64,000 nucleotides of DNA. Origin: Solirubrobacter soli DSM 22325. Lineage in GTDB: Bacteria; Actinomycetota; Thermoleophilia; Solirubrobacterales; Solirubrobacteraceae. Where the stretch lies: assembly GCF_000423665.1 (NCBI RefSeq), contig NZ_AUIK01000009.1, positions 1 to 64,000 of the forward strand, written 5' to 3'. Under the pieces are notes generated by a model, which ran no database searches, was not told the DNA's origin, and was given only the letters and a program-made list of their open reading frames with translations. Within the stretch, counting starts at the first letter, position 1. Every line of letters starts with the position of its first letter. Positions 1 to 8,331 of the stretch are shown here, piece by piece. The position numbers and the translations under genes are program-made.

Positions 1-1337
1 GCGACCTGTTCGCGAAGCTCGGGTTCGGTCGCCTCGCCGAAGCGGTCGATGACCTCACCATAGGTGGCGAGCGCTTCCACGAAGTGACCGAGCCGCCCAA
101 ACTCAAACCCCTTGTTGGCCAGCGCCATAGCAGCTTGCTCGCGGAGTTCGGGTTCCGTGGCGTCGCCGACGCGGTCTACTACCACGTCATACGCGACCAG
201 AGCGTCGTCGTGTCGGTTGAGTGTCCCAAGCACGGCGGCGCGGTTGAGTAGTGCTTGAGCCACGCTTTCGCGCAGCGCGAGATCGCTCTCTTTGCCGAAC
301 CGGGTCACGACGTCGTCATACGCATCCAATTGATCGGCTGGGCGATTGAGATCGCCCAGCACGACCCCCTTATTGAAGGCCGCCATGGCCGCCTGCTTCT
401 GGAGCGCGACGTCGCTGGAGTCGCCGAAGCGGTCCACTACCTCGTCGTAGACCGCGACCTCTTCTTCAAGGCGATTGAGTTCGCCCAGGGCGACACCCTT
501 GTTGACCAATGCCATGGCGACCTCCTCGCGTAGCGCGCCGTCGCTGGCGTCGCCGAAACGCGCCACGACCTCGTCGTAGACCGCGAGCTCATCCTCATGA
601 CGTCTAAGGTCCCCGAACGCAACTCCCATCTTTCTCAGTGCCCTGGCGAGTTCACGGGCGGAGACCTCTGGAGCGTTTCGCAAGCGAGCCACTATCTCGC
701 CGTAATAGGTGAGCGCTTCCTCACCTACAAGTGGCGCGGCCTCTCCCGGCTCGTCAGCTAGGACGTTCTCGGATTCATCAACGGTCGAGGAGCGGAGCCC
801 TCGGATCGCCATCGGGGAACCGATTAGACCGACTCGCTCAGCGGCTGGGGCGTTGAACCATGCTTCAAGCGTCTCGATTTCGTGTTGTTCGCTGGCGAAT
901 GCGCCGACGGCACGCGATCGTGGCGCAGTCTCGGATGGTTGCCGAGGGACGCTCGCGCGTGCCAGTGCGACCTCGGGAGACGCGAGCTCTGGATCCCTGT
1001 CGCCAGCGCGCGCGGCTGCTGCGCCGGCGCCGTGTGACGAATCTTCACGCTTGCTCGCGGATGGACCCGATGCCGAAACGTTTGGCGAGGGCCTTGGCGA
1101 CGCGCGCCGGTACGCAACGAGAAGCGTCGAACCGAACGCCACGCACACCACCGCGACGGGTACCACCAGAAACGCGACGGGATTGAGCCAGCCTTGCACC
1201 AGCGCAACCAGTCCCAAACCGGCGACGCTCACGGCCCCCGAAGCGGCGGCGGCCATCAAGAGCTGCCGGGGGTTCGAGGCCTGCTGTTCCAGCACGTCGG
1301 CGAACCGGGCCTTCGCACTTTGATCGGTGCCGCTCAT
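1..1337 (-). CDS. Membrane-anchored tetratricopeptide (TPR) repeat protein, 3' end cut by window
   Basis: One open frame runs from an ATG at 1337 off the left window edge, giving 445 codons without a stop. Residues about 28-48 and 53-77 are two hydrophobic segments, followed by a Pro/Ser/Ala-rich stretch (about 78-150). From about residue 205 to the edge there are at least five tandem 42-residue units recognisable by a YDEVVxRFG...LREx(V/A)AMALxNKG pattern, a long-period TPR type. The protein is probably held in the membrane with the repeat region as a protein-protein scaffold; the partner is unknown. Its ATG overlaps the stop of the upstream 94-residue membrane gene (ATGA), so the two are probably translated together. 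The number of repeats and the C-terminus cannot be seen. Confidence 0.85.
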   Translation of the reverse strand, partial: MSGTDQSAKARFADVLEQQASNPRQLLMAAAASGAVSVAGLGLVALVQGWLNPVAFLVVPVAVVCVAFGSTLLVAYRRASPRPSPNVSASGPSASKREDSSHGAGAAAARAGDRDPELASPEVALARASVPRQPSETAPRSRAVGAFASEQHEIETLEAWFNAPAAERVGLIGSPMAIRGLRSSTVDESENVLADEPGEAAPLVGEEALTYYGEIVARLRNAPEVSARELARALRKMGVAFGDLRRHEDELAVYDEVVARFGDASDGALREEVAMALVNKGVALGELNRLEEEVAVYDEVVDRFGDSSDVALQKQAAMAAFNKGVVLGDLNRPADQLDAYDDVVTRFGKESDLALRESVAQALLNRAAVLGTLNRHDDALVAYDVVVDRVGDATEPELREQAAMALANKGFEFGRLGHFVEALATYGEVIDRFGEATEPELREQV

Positions 1338-1618
1338 GAAGACGAAGTAAGGTCGGCAAGCCGGAGTACCAGGGCCATGAGCGCGACCGGAGCACCGGCG
1401 ACCCAGCCGAGCGCCACACCGAGATCGACCCATCGGCTGACTCTTTCGCCCACGTCTGGCTCACCAAGGTTCGCGACAAGTGCAACGGTGGCAGCCAGGC
1501 CGCTCACAGCCGCCATAACTCCGCCCAGGACCGCGAACGTTAGGAGAGTGGCCTCGACAAACTTGTCGAGCATGGGCGGATTCTTCACGGCAGCTGAGTA
1601 AACCCCGGGCAGGATCAC
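1334..1618 (-). CDS. Small two-helix membrane protein
   Basis: 94 residues with two strongly hydrophobic segments (about 22-50 and 63-88) and little else, ending in a short polar tail. Its TGA stop overlaps the ATG of the TPR gene by 4 bp, so it is most likely the first gene of a two-gene operon and may form a complex with the TPR protein's own membrane segments. A second in-frame Met lies 15 codons downstream and could be the true start. I do not recognise a family. Confidence 0.6.
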   Translation of the reverse strand: MILPGVYSAAVKNPPMLDKFVEATLLTFAVLGGVMAAVSGLAATVALVANLGEPDVGERVSRWVDLGVALGWVAGAPVALMALVLRLADLTSSS

Positions 1619-2176
1619 GATCAGACTTTAGGCTAGACCGTGCAGGGCGCGGGTGACGCTCGACGGGATGATTCGGCTCCGGGTTGGTGATCGGACGAAC
1701 GTCAAGGTCGCTGCCGGGGCGGACGGCGCTCAGCGGCAGTCTGGATAGGAACCTCGTCCTCAGCCGAATGGGCTACCGAGATGTCTGCTCATGTCGGAGT
1801 TCAGGCCGCCGGTCTCGAACGTGTGGCGCGGTGCGCGACTCGCATGCCGACCGGACGATTCACAGCGCGCGTGTCGGTCGCGGTTTGCAATCGTCGCATC
1901 ACGCCGGCGGTGGGCGAAACGCTCCGTGGCCAACGCGCTTGGCGGCCACTCTCCGCGCGCGCGTCCAGCTTCTCGTTAAGTCTGCGCCTTGAGTTGGGTG
2001 CATTTCGTTCGAAGAGTTTCATGTACCGCCCCGGCGATCTGCTCGGAGATCAGTGCCGCGATTCGCGCCCGCGCCGCTGTGCCACCCCCCTCGACATCCA
2101 CGCAGCGGTTGGTCTTGCGCACCGACGCGAGGATCGTGTCGAGGTCGAGCGAGCGAGACCATGTGCGGTACCTCCC
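1619..2176. other. 558-bp stretch without a convincing gene
   Basis: This segment separates the leftward TPR operon from the rightward acetyltransferase. All three plus frames are short or arginine-rich in the way that antisense GC-rich frames are. On the minus strand, roughly 1976-2170 encodes about 60 residues with a balanced composition (including AALISEQIAGAV) ending at a TAA, but no ATG or clear ribosome site starts it. It may be the tail of a decayed gene. I see no RNA gene. Confidence 0.4.
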
Positions 2177-2665
2177 ATGAAGATCAGACGAACCACACCC
2201 GACGACGCCGACGCGCTCGTCCGCATCCACGCCGACATGGGCGCGTACTACGCCCAGCTCGCGCCGGAGCTCTTCCACAACCCGGACCTGGAGGGCTTCG
2301 AGCTCGTCCTCGCCGAGGAGATCACCGACGACCTGCACGCGCTGCAGCTCGTCGCGGAGGTCGACGGCGAGGTCGTCGGCGCGCTCGACGCCCGGCTGGA
2401 ACCCCCGCACCCGGGGGCGCGGTTCGCGTTCACGCGCGACCTGTTCGCTTCACGGCTGAAGATCGAGTACGTGGCCGTCGCGGCGGCGCACCGCCGCAGC
2501 GGGGCGGGAACCGCGCTCGTCGAGGCGGCCGAGGCCTGGGGCCGCGAGCACGGGGCGGTCGTCGCCGAGCTGACGACCTACCAGGACTCCCCGCTCGCCT
2601 ACCCCTTCTGGACCGAGCGGGCGGGCTATGCGCCTCGCAGCGTCAATCTCAGAAAACCGCTCTGA
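2177..2665 (+). CDS. GNAT-family N-acetyltransferase
   Basis: 162 residues from the ATG at 2177, chosen because family proteins begin with the MKIRRTTPDDADAL-type first strand and the open frame upstream has no sensible composition. The core shows the GNAT order: beta1/alpha1 (residues 1-40), the central strands around LQLVAEVDGEVVGALDAR, then IEYVAVAAAHRRSGAGTAL, which is the V-x-x-x-x-R-x-x-G-x-G/A acetyl-CoA pyrophosphate-binding motif A, and a C-terminal YPFWTERAGY. It transfers an acetyl group to an unknown amine, acting in the cytosol. It lies 38 bp upstream of the alcohol dehydrogenase gene on the same strand. The substrate cannot be read from the sequence. Confidence 0.85.
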   Translation: MKIRRTTPDDADALVRIHADMGAYYAQLAPELFHNPDLEGFELVLAEEITDDLHALQLVAEVDGEVVGALDARLEPPHPGARFAFTRDLFASRLKIEYVAVAAAHRRSGAGTALVEAAEAWGREHGAVVAELTTYQDSPLAYPFWTERAGYAPRSVNLRKPL

Positions 2666-2703
2666 AACGGTGCGGTAACGCTCGAGTGGTGACGTGTCCT
2701 GGC

Positions 2704-3744
2704 ATGAAGGCACTCGTTTACGGCGGGGCCGGGCAGCGGTCCTGGGACAACGTGGCCGATCCGGGCATCAAGGATCCGACCGACGTGATCGTCAAGGTCG
2801 ACACGACGACGATCTGCGGCACCGACCTGCACATCCTCAAGGGCGACGTGCCGGCGGTCACGGAGGGCCGCATCCTCGGCCATGAGGCCGTCGGCACGGT
2901 GGTCGAGACGGGCGCGGCGGTCACGTCGCTCAAGCAGGGCGACCACGTCCTCGTCCCCGCGATCACCTCGTGCGGGCACTGCTCGTACTGTCGCGCCGGG
3001 ATGGCCGCGCACTGCGAGACGGTGGGCGGGATCGGCTGGATCTTCGGCCACCTGATCGACGGCGTGCAGGCCGAGTACGCGCGCGTCCCTTACGCCGAGA
3101 CGTCCGTGCACGTGGTGCCCGAGGGCGTGTCCGACGAGCAGGTCCTCTTCCTCGCCGACATCCTCCCGACCGGCTACGAGATCGGCGTCCGCAACGGCGG
3201 TGTCAAGCCCGGCGACACGATCGCGGTCGTCGGCGCCGGCCCGGTCGGCCTGGCGGCGATGATGACCGCGGCGATCGCCGGCGCGGCCCGGATCATCGCC
3301 GTCGACCTCGAGCCCTCACGGCTCGAGCACGCCAAGCGCTTCGGCGCGACCGACGCGGTCCTCTCGGGCGACAGCGCCGCCGCCGAGATCCTCGAGCTCA
3401 CCGGCGGTGGCGTGGACGTGGCCATGGAGGCCGTCGGCGTGCCGGCGACGTTCGACCTGTGCACGCAGATCGTGCGCGCGGGCGGCACCGTCGCCAACAT
3501 CGGCGTGCACGGCGCACCGACCACGCTGCACCTCGAGGACCTGTGGATCAAGAACATCACGATCACCACCGGCCTCGTCTCGGGCGACACGATCCCGACG
3601 CTGCTCAAACTCGCCCGCGGCGGCCGCATCGAGGCCGAGAAGCTCGGCACCCACCACTTCAAGCTCGACCAGATCCAGGAGGCCTACGACGTCTTCGGCG
3701 CCGCCGGCGAGCACGACGCGCTGAAGGTCGTGATTCAGGCCTGA
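2704..3744 (+). CDS. Zinc-dependent alcohol dehydrogenase (medium-chain family)
   Basis: 346 residues, a usual length for the family. Catalytic zinc ligands are visible as Cys38 in ICGTDLH and His60-Glu61 in GHEAVG. Four structural-zinc cysteines lie in TSCGHCSYCRAGMAAHC. The Rossmann fold carries VVGAGPVG (about residues 177-184), and an acidic residue after the second strand (IIAVDLEPSR) suggests NAD rather than NADP. It should oxidise an alcohol or reduce an aldehyde in the cytosol; the substrate is not evident. Its last codons lie within the 14-bp direct repeat bordering the PLD cassette, so the present stop codon may derive from that insertion. Confidence 0.9.
   Translation: MKALVYGGAGQRSWDNVADPGIKDPTDVIVKVDTTTICGTDLHILKGDVPAVTEGRILGHEAVGTVVETGAAVTSLKQGDHVLVPAITSCGHCSYCRAGMAAHCETVGGIGWIFGHLIDGVQAEYARVPYAETSVHVVPEGVSDEQVLFLADILPTGYEIGVRNGGVKPGDTIAVVGAGPVGLAAMMTAAIAGAARIIAVDLEPSRLEHAKRFGATDAVLSGDSAAAEILELTGGGVDVAMEAVGVPATFDLCTQIVRAGGTVANIGVHGAPTTLHLEDLWIKNITITTGLVSGDTIPTLLKLARGGRIEAEKLGTHHFKLDQIQEAYDVFGAAGEHDALKVVIQA
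3730..3743. repeat. Left copy of 14-bp direct repeat flanking the PLD cassette
   Basis: GTGATTCAGGCCTG covers the last codons of the alcohol dehydrogenase gene. An identical copy sits at 4970-4983 over the 3' end of the convergent 76-residue gene. The single gene between them is the PLD-family protein. The repeat contains the palindrome TCAGGCCTG(A). Confidence 0.8.
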
Positions 3745-3753
3745 CCTCGCGAC

Positions 3754-4926
3754 TCAGCGGTTCGGCACACGCGGCCAATCGAGTTGGTCGAGCGCGGCGT
3801 CGGGCACTCGGCCGACCTGATCGATCGCCTCGTCGAACTGTTGACTCAGCCAGGCCAACCCGGCCGGCGTGAGCCGAACCGCAGGGTGCTGGCGGATTGC
3901 CTTGCGAGGGTTCGTGTTGCCGGTCCCGCTGAGCGCGTTTTCGTTCGTGCTTGCGAACGCTCTGCTCCCGAGTTCGTCCATGAGCTCCGACAGCGGAACG
4001 CCGTTGCTCAGGGGCCCGGCGATGAACTCTGCGCCGTGGACGCGAGCGTAGTGCGGCCACTGCGCCTTCCACGGGCGGCGGCGAATGTCCGCTCGGGTCG
4101 CGTCGTCGCGCCCGGGCATGTAGGCCAGCGCCGTTGCCCGGCCGAAGACGAGCAGATCGTTCGGCCCGCTCACCAGCCGTCCCAGGTACACGGTGTCGCC
4201 GTCATTGACGCTCTTCGGTCGCCGGTTGTGCGGATATGTGCACGCCCAGTGGCATCCCGACCGTCGAACCTCTTCGATCGTCTCGACGTCGCGCGAGACC
4301 CGGTTGTCGCCTTCGCCGAAGAACTTCACGAATCCGCTGCCCGAACCCGATCGGGCACTGACCGGTGGAGCGACTTGCGCCATAGGACTCGCAGCACCGT
4401 AGTCTCGAAGACCCGCGGTCAGCTTCGGGCGACTGCCTTGAGCGATGATCGGCTCCAGGAGGTCGTCCCACTCCTTCAGCCGCTTGAGCGTCAGGTCCGG
4501 CTTCGCCTGTCGCCACAGGTCGTCGAAGTACCGGTTCGCCGCCGTGACGAACTGCCTCTGGTCTGACACGCACCCGAACTCCTGGTTCTGGTGCATGGCC
4601 GCGATCGTCAGGTTCGCCGACGTGACGATGGCGCGTGCCGAACCGCAGACGTACAACTTCGCGTGGAGCCCCTGAACTCCGCGGACACGGCCGCCGGCGA
4701 GGAGAATGCGGCGCAGAGCGGCGGTGTCGCTGACGCCACTCGCGAAGTCGGCGAGATTGAAGCGGGTGATGACGTCGATCGCGGCGGGACGCCGACGGCG
4801 CAGGAGCGCCTCGAGCGCCGCGTCCTTGATGAACGGCGCCACGATTCTCAGGCGACTGCCGTCAGCTTGGATTCCGTCGCGGATCTCGGTGAGCCAGCCA
4901 GAGTGGATCAATCGCACTGCGGACAA
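3754..4926 (-). CDS. Phospholipase-D-family nuclease with C-terminal PUA/EVE-like domain (candidate restriction enzyme)
   Basis: 390 residues. The N-terminal half (about 1-165) is a single PLD-type domain with the signature HAKLYVCGSARAIVTSANLT, that is H-x-K followed by a Ser-Ala-Asn strand. The usual Asp of HKD is not obvious. One half-motif per chain implies a dimeric active site, as in the BfiI and NgoFVII nucleases. Residues about 225-325 look PUA/EVE-like (Trp, GDTVYLGR, VFGRATAL, RRPW..QWPHY), a fold used to read modified bases; this second assignment is by eye. Base composition is less GC-biased than its neighbours. The gene lies alone between two 14-bp direct repeats and runs against the alcohol dehydrogenase, which suggests acquisition as one cassette. 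A defence role is inference. Confidence 0.7.
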   Translation of the reverse strand: MSAVRLIHSGWLTEIRDGIQADGSRLRIVAPFIKDAALEALLRRRRPAAIDVITRFNLADFASGVSDTAALRRILLAGGRVRGVQGLHAKLYVCGSARAIVTSANLTIAAMHQNQEFGCVSDQRQFVTAANRYFDDLWRQAKPDLTLKRLKEWDDLLEPIIAQGSRPKLTAGLRDYGAASPMAQVAPPVSARSGSGSGFVKFFGEGDNRVSRDVETIEEVRRSGCHWACTYPHNRRPKSVNDGDTVYLGRLVSGPNDLLVFGRATALAYMPGRDDATRADIRRRPWKAQWPHYARVHGAEFIAGPLSNGVPLSELMDELGSRAFASTNENALSGTGNTNPRKAIRQHPAVRLTPAGLAWLSQQFDEAIDQVGRVPDAALDQLDWPRVPNR

Positions 4927-4969
4927 GGCGCGAGCGTACTCAATCCAGTCAGCTTGTGCTGCCTAATGG

Positions 4970-4983
4970 GTGATTCAGGCCTG
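4970..4983. repeat. Right copy of 14-bp direct repeat flanking the PLD cassette
   Basis: Exact repeat of the sequence at 3730-3743. It includes the reverse-strand stop and last codons of the 76-residue gene. Deleting one copy plus 3744-4983 would place the alcohol dehydrogenase and the 76-residue gene tail to tail. Confidence 0.8.
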
Positions 4984-5205
4984 GTAGCGGCGCCACTTGG
5001 CGAGGAACTCGTCCGCGTCCAACTGCGCCAGGTCGGCGCGCAGGGCGCGGGCGAGCTTGCCCGTGTCGCGTGGGCGGGTGTCCCAGAAGAGGATCACCTC
5101 GCCGGTGTCGATCTCGATCACCTCGACCTGCTCGATCGCGTCCGAGGGCCGGAAGAACCGGCCCTGGCGGTGGACGATCAGCTCGTAGGCGCGGTTCGCT
5201 CTCAT
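4975..5205 (-). CDS. Small protein of unknown function
   Basis: 76 residues from the ATG at 5205, which overlaps the TGA of the DsbA-like gene (ATGA). It opens with a short beta-rich stretch (AYELIVHRQGRFF), has an acidic middle (EVIEIDTGEVILFWD) and a helical tail ending KWRRYQA. There is no signal peptide or membrane segment. It is the last gene of the leftward thiE operon and is translationally coupled to its predecessor. I do not recognise the family. Its 3' end coincides with the 14-bp repeat. Confidence 0.65.
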   Translation of the reverse strand: MRANRAYELIVHRQGRFFRPSDAIEQVEVIEIDTGEVILFWDTRPRDTGKLARALRADLAQLDADEFLAKWRRYQA

Positions 5206-5771
5206 GCCGGGATCGCCCGCTCGCCGGAGAGCACGTGGCCGTCGATCCAGATGGCCGGGAGCTCCGTCACGCCATCGGCGGCAGCGCGCGTGTTGGCCGC
5301 CTCCAGCGCGCGGGCGGTGGAGGCCATCTCGACGCCCTTGATCACGGCGTTCGGGTGCATCTCGCACGCGGCCGCGGCGATCAGCACGTTGTCGGGCACG
5401 CTCAGGTCACGGCCGGCGGCGAACGCCTGCCGCAACGCCGCGAGCGAGAACGCGACGCCGCGCCCGATCCACTTCGCATAGGTCGCCGCCAGCAGCGCCC
5501 AGGACTGATCCTCCGCCGGGAACGGCGACGGCCAGCGCAGCCGCATCAACCCGAGCTCGGCCGCGCGCCGCTCGACGTCCTCCTGAAAGGACGCGACCTC
5601 CTCGGCACAACGGAAGCCGAACGACCCCACGCCCACCGGAATCCACTCGGGCACCTCGCCGAGCGCGGTCAGTGCGCGCTCGGCAACGAGATAGGACTCC
5701 GGTGAGGCGAAGTCGTAGTAGAAGCGGGGCTGCTGCGAATCAGCCGTGGATGAGCCAACCGTCGGCGGCAC
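5202..5771 (-). CDS. DsbA-like thioredoxin-fold protein (mycothiol/GST-kappa or FrnE type)
   Basis: 189 residues. After a short tail the fold starts with FYYDFASPESYLVAERAL, the first strand and helix of the DsbA/2-hydroxychromene-2-carboxylate isomerase group. The position of the usual CxxC motif is occupied by SPES, so a redox disulphide is absent and an isomerase or transferase role is more likely than disulphide exchange. The C-terminal part (VTELPAIWIDGHVLSGERAI) carries the conserved cis-Pro strand. Its start lies 32 bp inside the 3' end of the dihydrolipoyl dehydrogenase gene. The substrate is unknown. Confidence 0.75.
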   Translation of the reverse strand: MPPTVGSSTADSQQPRFYYDFASPESYLVAERALTALGEVPEWIPVGVGSFGFRCAEEVASFQEDVERRAAELGLMRLRWPSPFPAEDQSWALLAATYAKWIGRGVAFSLAALRQAFAAGRDLSVPDNVLIAAAACEMHPNAVIKGVEMASTARALEAANTRAAADGVTELPAIWIDGHVLSGERAIPA

Positions 5772-7107
5772 GGGCAGCCTCCATGACGCCCTCGGACAGC
5801 GTCGGGTGACCGTGGACGATCCGCGCGACCTCGGCGTATCCGCCCTCGAGCGCCTTGGCGTTGACGAGCTCCTGGATGAGCTCGGTCGCCTTCGCGCCGA
5901 CGATGTGGCCGCCGACCAGCTCGCCGTATTTCTTGTCGCCGATCACCTTGATCAGGCCGCCGCGGTCGCCGTAGACCGTGCCGGCGCCGACGGCGCCGTA
6001 CTGGACCTTGCCGACGACGACGTCCATGCCGGCCTCGCGGGCCTGCTCCTCGGTCAACCCGAAGGAGGCCACGTTGGGCGTGCAGAACGTCGCGCGGGGG
6101 ATGTCGACGTACTCGATCGGGTGCGTGTCCAGGCCGGCGGCGTGCTCGACCGCGATCACGCCCTCATCCGAAGCCTTGTGCGCCAGGGCGGGACCCGGGA
6201 CGAGGTCGCCGATCGCGTAGATCTTGTCGGCGCTCGTGCGCAGGTTGCCGTCGACCTCGATCAGGCCGCGCTCGGAGAGCTTGACGCCCGCCGCCTCGAG
6301 GCCGAGGGCCTCGACGTCCGGTCCGCGGCCGGCGGCGATGATCAGGTACTCGGCCTCGCCGGTCTCGTCGCCGTAGGAGAACGTGACCTTGTCGTCGTGC
6401 GACTGGACGTCCTTGACGAGCACGCCGGTGTGGACCTTGATGCCCTGCTTGCCGAAGGAGCGGTTGGCGATCTTCGAGATGTCCGCGTCCTCGGTCGGCA
6501 GGACGCGGTCCAGCGCCTCGAAGAGCAGGACCTCGGTGCCGAGCCGTGCATAGGCGGAGGCGATCTCGGTGCCCGACGCGCCCGCGCCGAGCACGGCGAT
6601 CTTCTTCGGCAGCTCGCTGAAGGCCCACGCCTCCTCGGTGCCGACCACGCGGCCGCCGAACTGCGTGCCCGGGACGGGCTTGGGGACGCTGCCGGTGGCG
6701 AGGATGATCGCCTTCGACGCGGAGTACGTCTCGTCGCCGACCTTCACGCCGCCGTCGACCAGTGAGCCGACGCCTTCGATGTAGTCGATCTTGTTCTTCT
6801 TGAACAGGCCGCTGACGCCGCCGGTGAGGGTCTTGACGACCTTCTCACGGCGCGCGGAGACCTTGGAGAAATCGACCGTGCGCGAGGGGATCTCGATGCC
6901 GAACTCGTCGGCCTCGTCGACCTCGGACAGGATGTCGGCCACGCGCAGCACCGCCTTGGCGGGGATGCAGGCGTAGTTGAGGCAGCGGCCTCCGACGGAG
7001 TCCTTCTCGACGACAGCGGTCTTCATCCCGAGCTGGGCGGCACGGATCGCGGCGACATACCCACCCGGCCCGGAGCCGATAACGATGCAGTCATATTGCT
7101 CGGGCAT
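5740..7107 (-). CDS. lpdA: Dihydrolipoyl dehydrogenase (E3)
   Basis: 455 residues. It reoxidises dihydrolipoamide of 2-oxoacid dehydrogenase or glycine-cleavage complexes with NAD. Visible features are the FAD-binding GSGPGGYVAA (residues 11-20), the redox pair Cys42 and Cys47 in RCLNYACIPAK, the NAD-binding VLGAGASGTEIA (about 175-186), the second FAD motif YAIGDLVPGPALAHKA, and the catalytic HGHPTLSE near the C-terminus. The Tyr-Ala between the cysteines differs from the usual Val-Gly. No E1/E2 genes are in the window. It is 13 bp downstream of the TSUP transporter gene in a tightly packed leftward operon that begins with thiE. Confidence 0.95.
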   Translation of the reverse strand: MPEQYDCIVIGSGPGGYVAAIRAAQLGMKTAVVEKDSVGGRCLNYACIPAKAVLRVADILSEVDEADEFGIEIPSRTVDFSKVSARREKVVKTLTGGVSGLFKKNKIDYIEGVGSLVDGGVKVGDETYSASKAIILATGSVPKPVPGTQFGGRVVGTEEAWAFSELPKKIAVLGAGASGTEIASAYARLGTEVLLFEALDRVLPTEDADISKIANRSFGKQGIKVHTGVLVKDVQSHDDKVTFSYGDETGEAEYLIIAAGRGPDVEALGLEAAGVKLSERGLIEVDGNLRTSADKIYAIGDLVPGPALAHKASDEGVIAVEHAAGLDTHPIEYVDIPRATFCTPNVASFGLTEEQAREAGMDVVVGKVQYGAVGAGTVYGDRGGLIKVIGDKKYGELVGGHIVGAKATELIQELVNAKALEGGYAEVARIVHGHPTLSEGVMEAARAADGWLIHG

Positions 7108-7120
7108 AAGGGCGGTGACG

Positions 7121-7864
7121 TTAGCGGGTGAGCAGCAGAATCACCGCGACGGTGAAACCACCGATAACAACGATCCATCGCAGGACCTCGGACGGGATGT
7201 GGCGTCCGTAGCGCGCGCCGACCTGCGCGCCCACCACCGATCCGACGGCGATCAGCGCCGCCGCCTCCCAGGCGACGCCGGCGACGGCGATGAAGAGGAT
7301 CGCCGCGACGCCGTTCGCGACTCCCGCCAGGACGTTCTTCAACCCATTCAGGCGCTGCAGGTCGTCGGCGAAGCAGAACCGCAGCAGCGACATCAGGATG
7401 ATCCCCTGCGCGGCGCCGAAGTAGCCGCCGTAGATGCCGGTGGAGAACGACGCCGCGGTGCCGCCGACGAGGTTGTCGTGGTCGGCGTGCTGCTGCGTGG
7501 GCGTGCGCTTCGGGAGCGCCATCAGGACCACCGCGAGCAGGATCAGGATCGGGACGACGGCGTCGAACACGCTGCTCGGCAGTTCGAGCAGCAGGATGCC
7601 GCCGATCAGCGCCCCGGCGCTCGTCCCGCAGGCGAGGATCAGTGCTCGTCGCCACTGGCCCTCCAGCTCGCGCCGGTAGCCGATCACGCCCGACACGCCG
7701 CCCGGGACCAGCCCGACCGTGTTGGAGACGTTCGCGACGACGCTCGGGTACCCGACCGCGAGCAGCACGGGGAACGTGATCAGCGAGCCGCTGCCCACGA
7801 TCGCGTTGACGCCGCCCGCCGCGAAGCCCGCGGCGGTCACGGCGATCGCTTCCAGGAACGTCAC
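7121..7864 (-). CDS. TSUP/TauE-SafE family membrane transporter
   Basis: 247 residues from a GTG at 7864 that overlaps the previous stop (GTGA); longer readings are antisense to other genes. The sequence is almost entirely hydrophobic with about eight predicted membrane spans. It carries the family hallmarks GGVNAIVGSGSLITFP near the N-terminus and the repeated half-motif STGIYGGYFGAAQG in the middle. The family exports or imports sulphur-containing or organic anions; the substrate is not readable here. Confidence 0.85.
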   Translation of the reverse strand: MTFLEAIAVTAAGFAAGGVNAIVGSGSLITFPVLLAVGYPSVVANVSNTVGLVPGGVSGVIGYRRELEGQWRRALILACGTSAGALIGGILLLELPSSVFDAVVPILILLAVVLMALPKRTPTQQHADHDNLVGGTAASFSTGIYGGYFGAAQGIILMSLLRFCFADDLQRLNGLKNVLAGVANGVAAILFIAVAGVAWEAAALIAVGSVVGAQVGARYGRHIPSEVLRWIVVIGGFTVAVILLLTR

Positions 7865-8331
7865 TCCCGCGGCACCTGCAGGCGCGCCATCACCCGCACC
7901 AGCAGCCAGAACACCGGCGCGCTCAGGCCGATCACCGCGACCGCGACCAGGACCCCGAGCAGGTTGCTCGCGAACGCCAGCGAGAGCGCCGAGACGATGA
8001 TCGAGATCGCCAGCAGCGCCTGGAAGAGCAGCAGGACGAGGTAGATCCGCGCCCACAGGCCGGCGGCGAGCGCGAACATCGCCAGCGCCCAGACGACGCC
8101 CGCCGCGGGCGACTCCCCGCCGGCTCCGACCGCGGCGCCGACGAGGCTGGCGAGGCCGATGAAGAGCGCGAGCGCGACCGCGAGCTTGATGCCGAGCGGG
8201 CGCTCATCCGGCCCGAGCGGCTCCAACTGCGCCTGGATCGCCTCGGTCTTGGCGCGCGAACGCGCATACCCGCGCGCCATGCCGGACTCGGGCGCGGCGT
8301 CCTCGCGCGGCTCAGCGCCCGGCGCCGACAT
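7861..8331 (-). CDS. Four-helix integral membrane protein
   Basis: 156 residues: a polar N-terminal tail (about 1-47, rich in Glu, Arg and Pro) followed by four hydrophobic segments between about 48 and 148, including FIGLASLVGAAVGAG and IYLVLLLFQALLAISIIV. The start overlaps the 3' end of thiE by 20 bp and its stop overlaps the TSUP start by 4 bp, so it is certainly operonic with both. No family recognised. Confidence 0.7.
   Translation of the reverse strand: MSAPGAEPREDAAPESGMARGYARSRAKTEAIQAQLEPLGPDERPLGIKLAVALALFIGLASLVGAAVGAGGESPAAGVVWALAMFALAAGLWARIYLVLLLFQALLAISIIVSALSLAFASNLLGVLVAVAVIGLSAPVFWLLVRVMARLQVPRE

Noticed and set aside
255..533. A 92-residue plus-strand frame inside the TPR gene
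   Set aside because: The repeated pattern comes from the antisense of the 42-residue TPR units. The minus frame encodes a coherent protein through to the window edge.
1976..2410. A 144-residue minus-strand frame crossing the start of the acetyltransferase gene
   Set aside because: The first half is antisense to the acetyltransferase. Only the last ~60 residues look protein-like and they have no start, so this was noted within the gene-free stretch rather than called as a gene.
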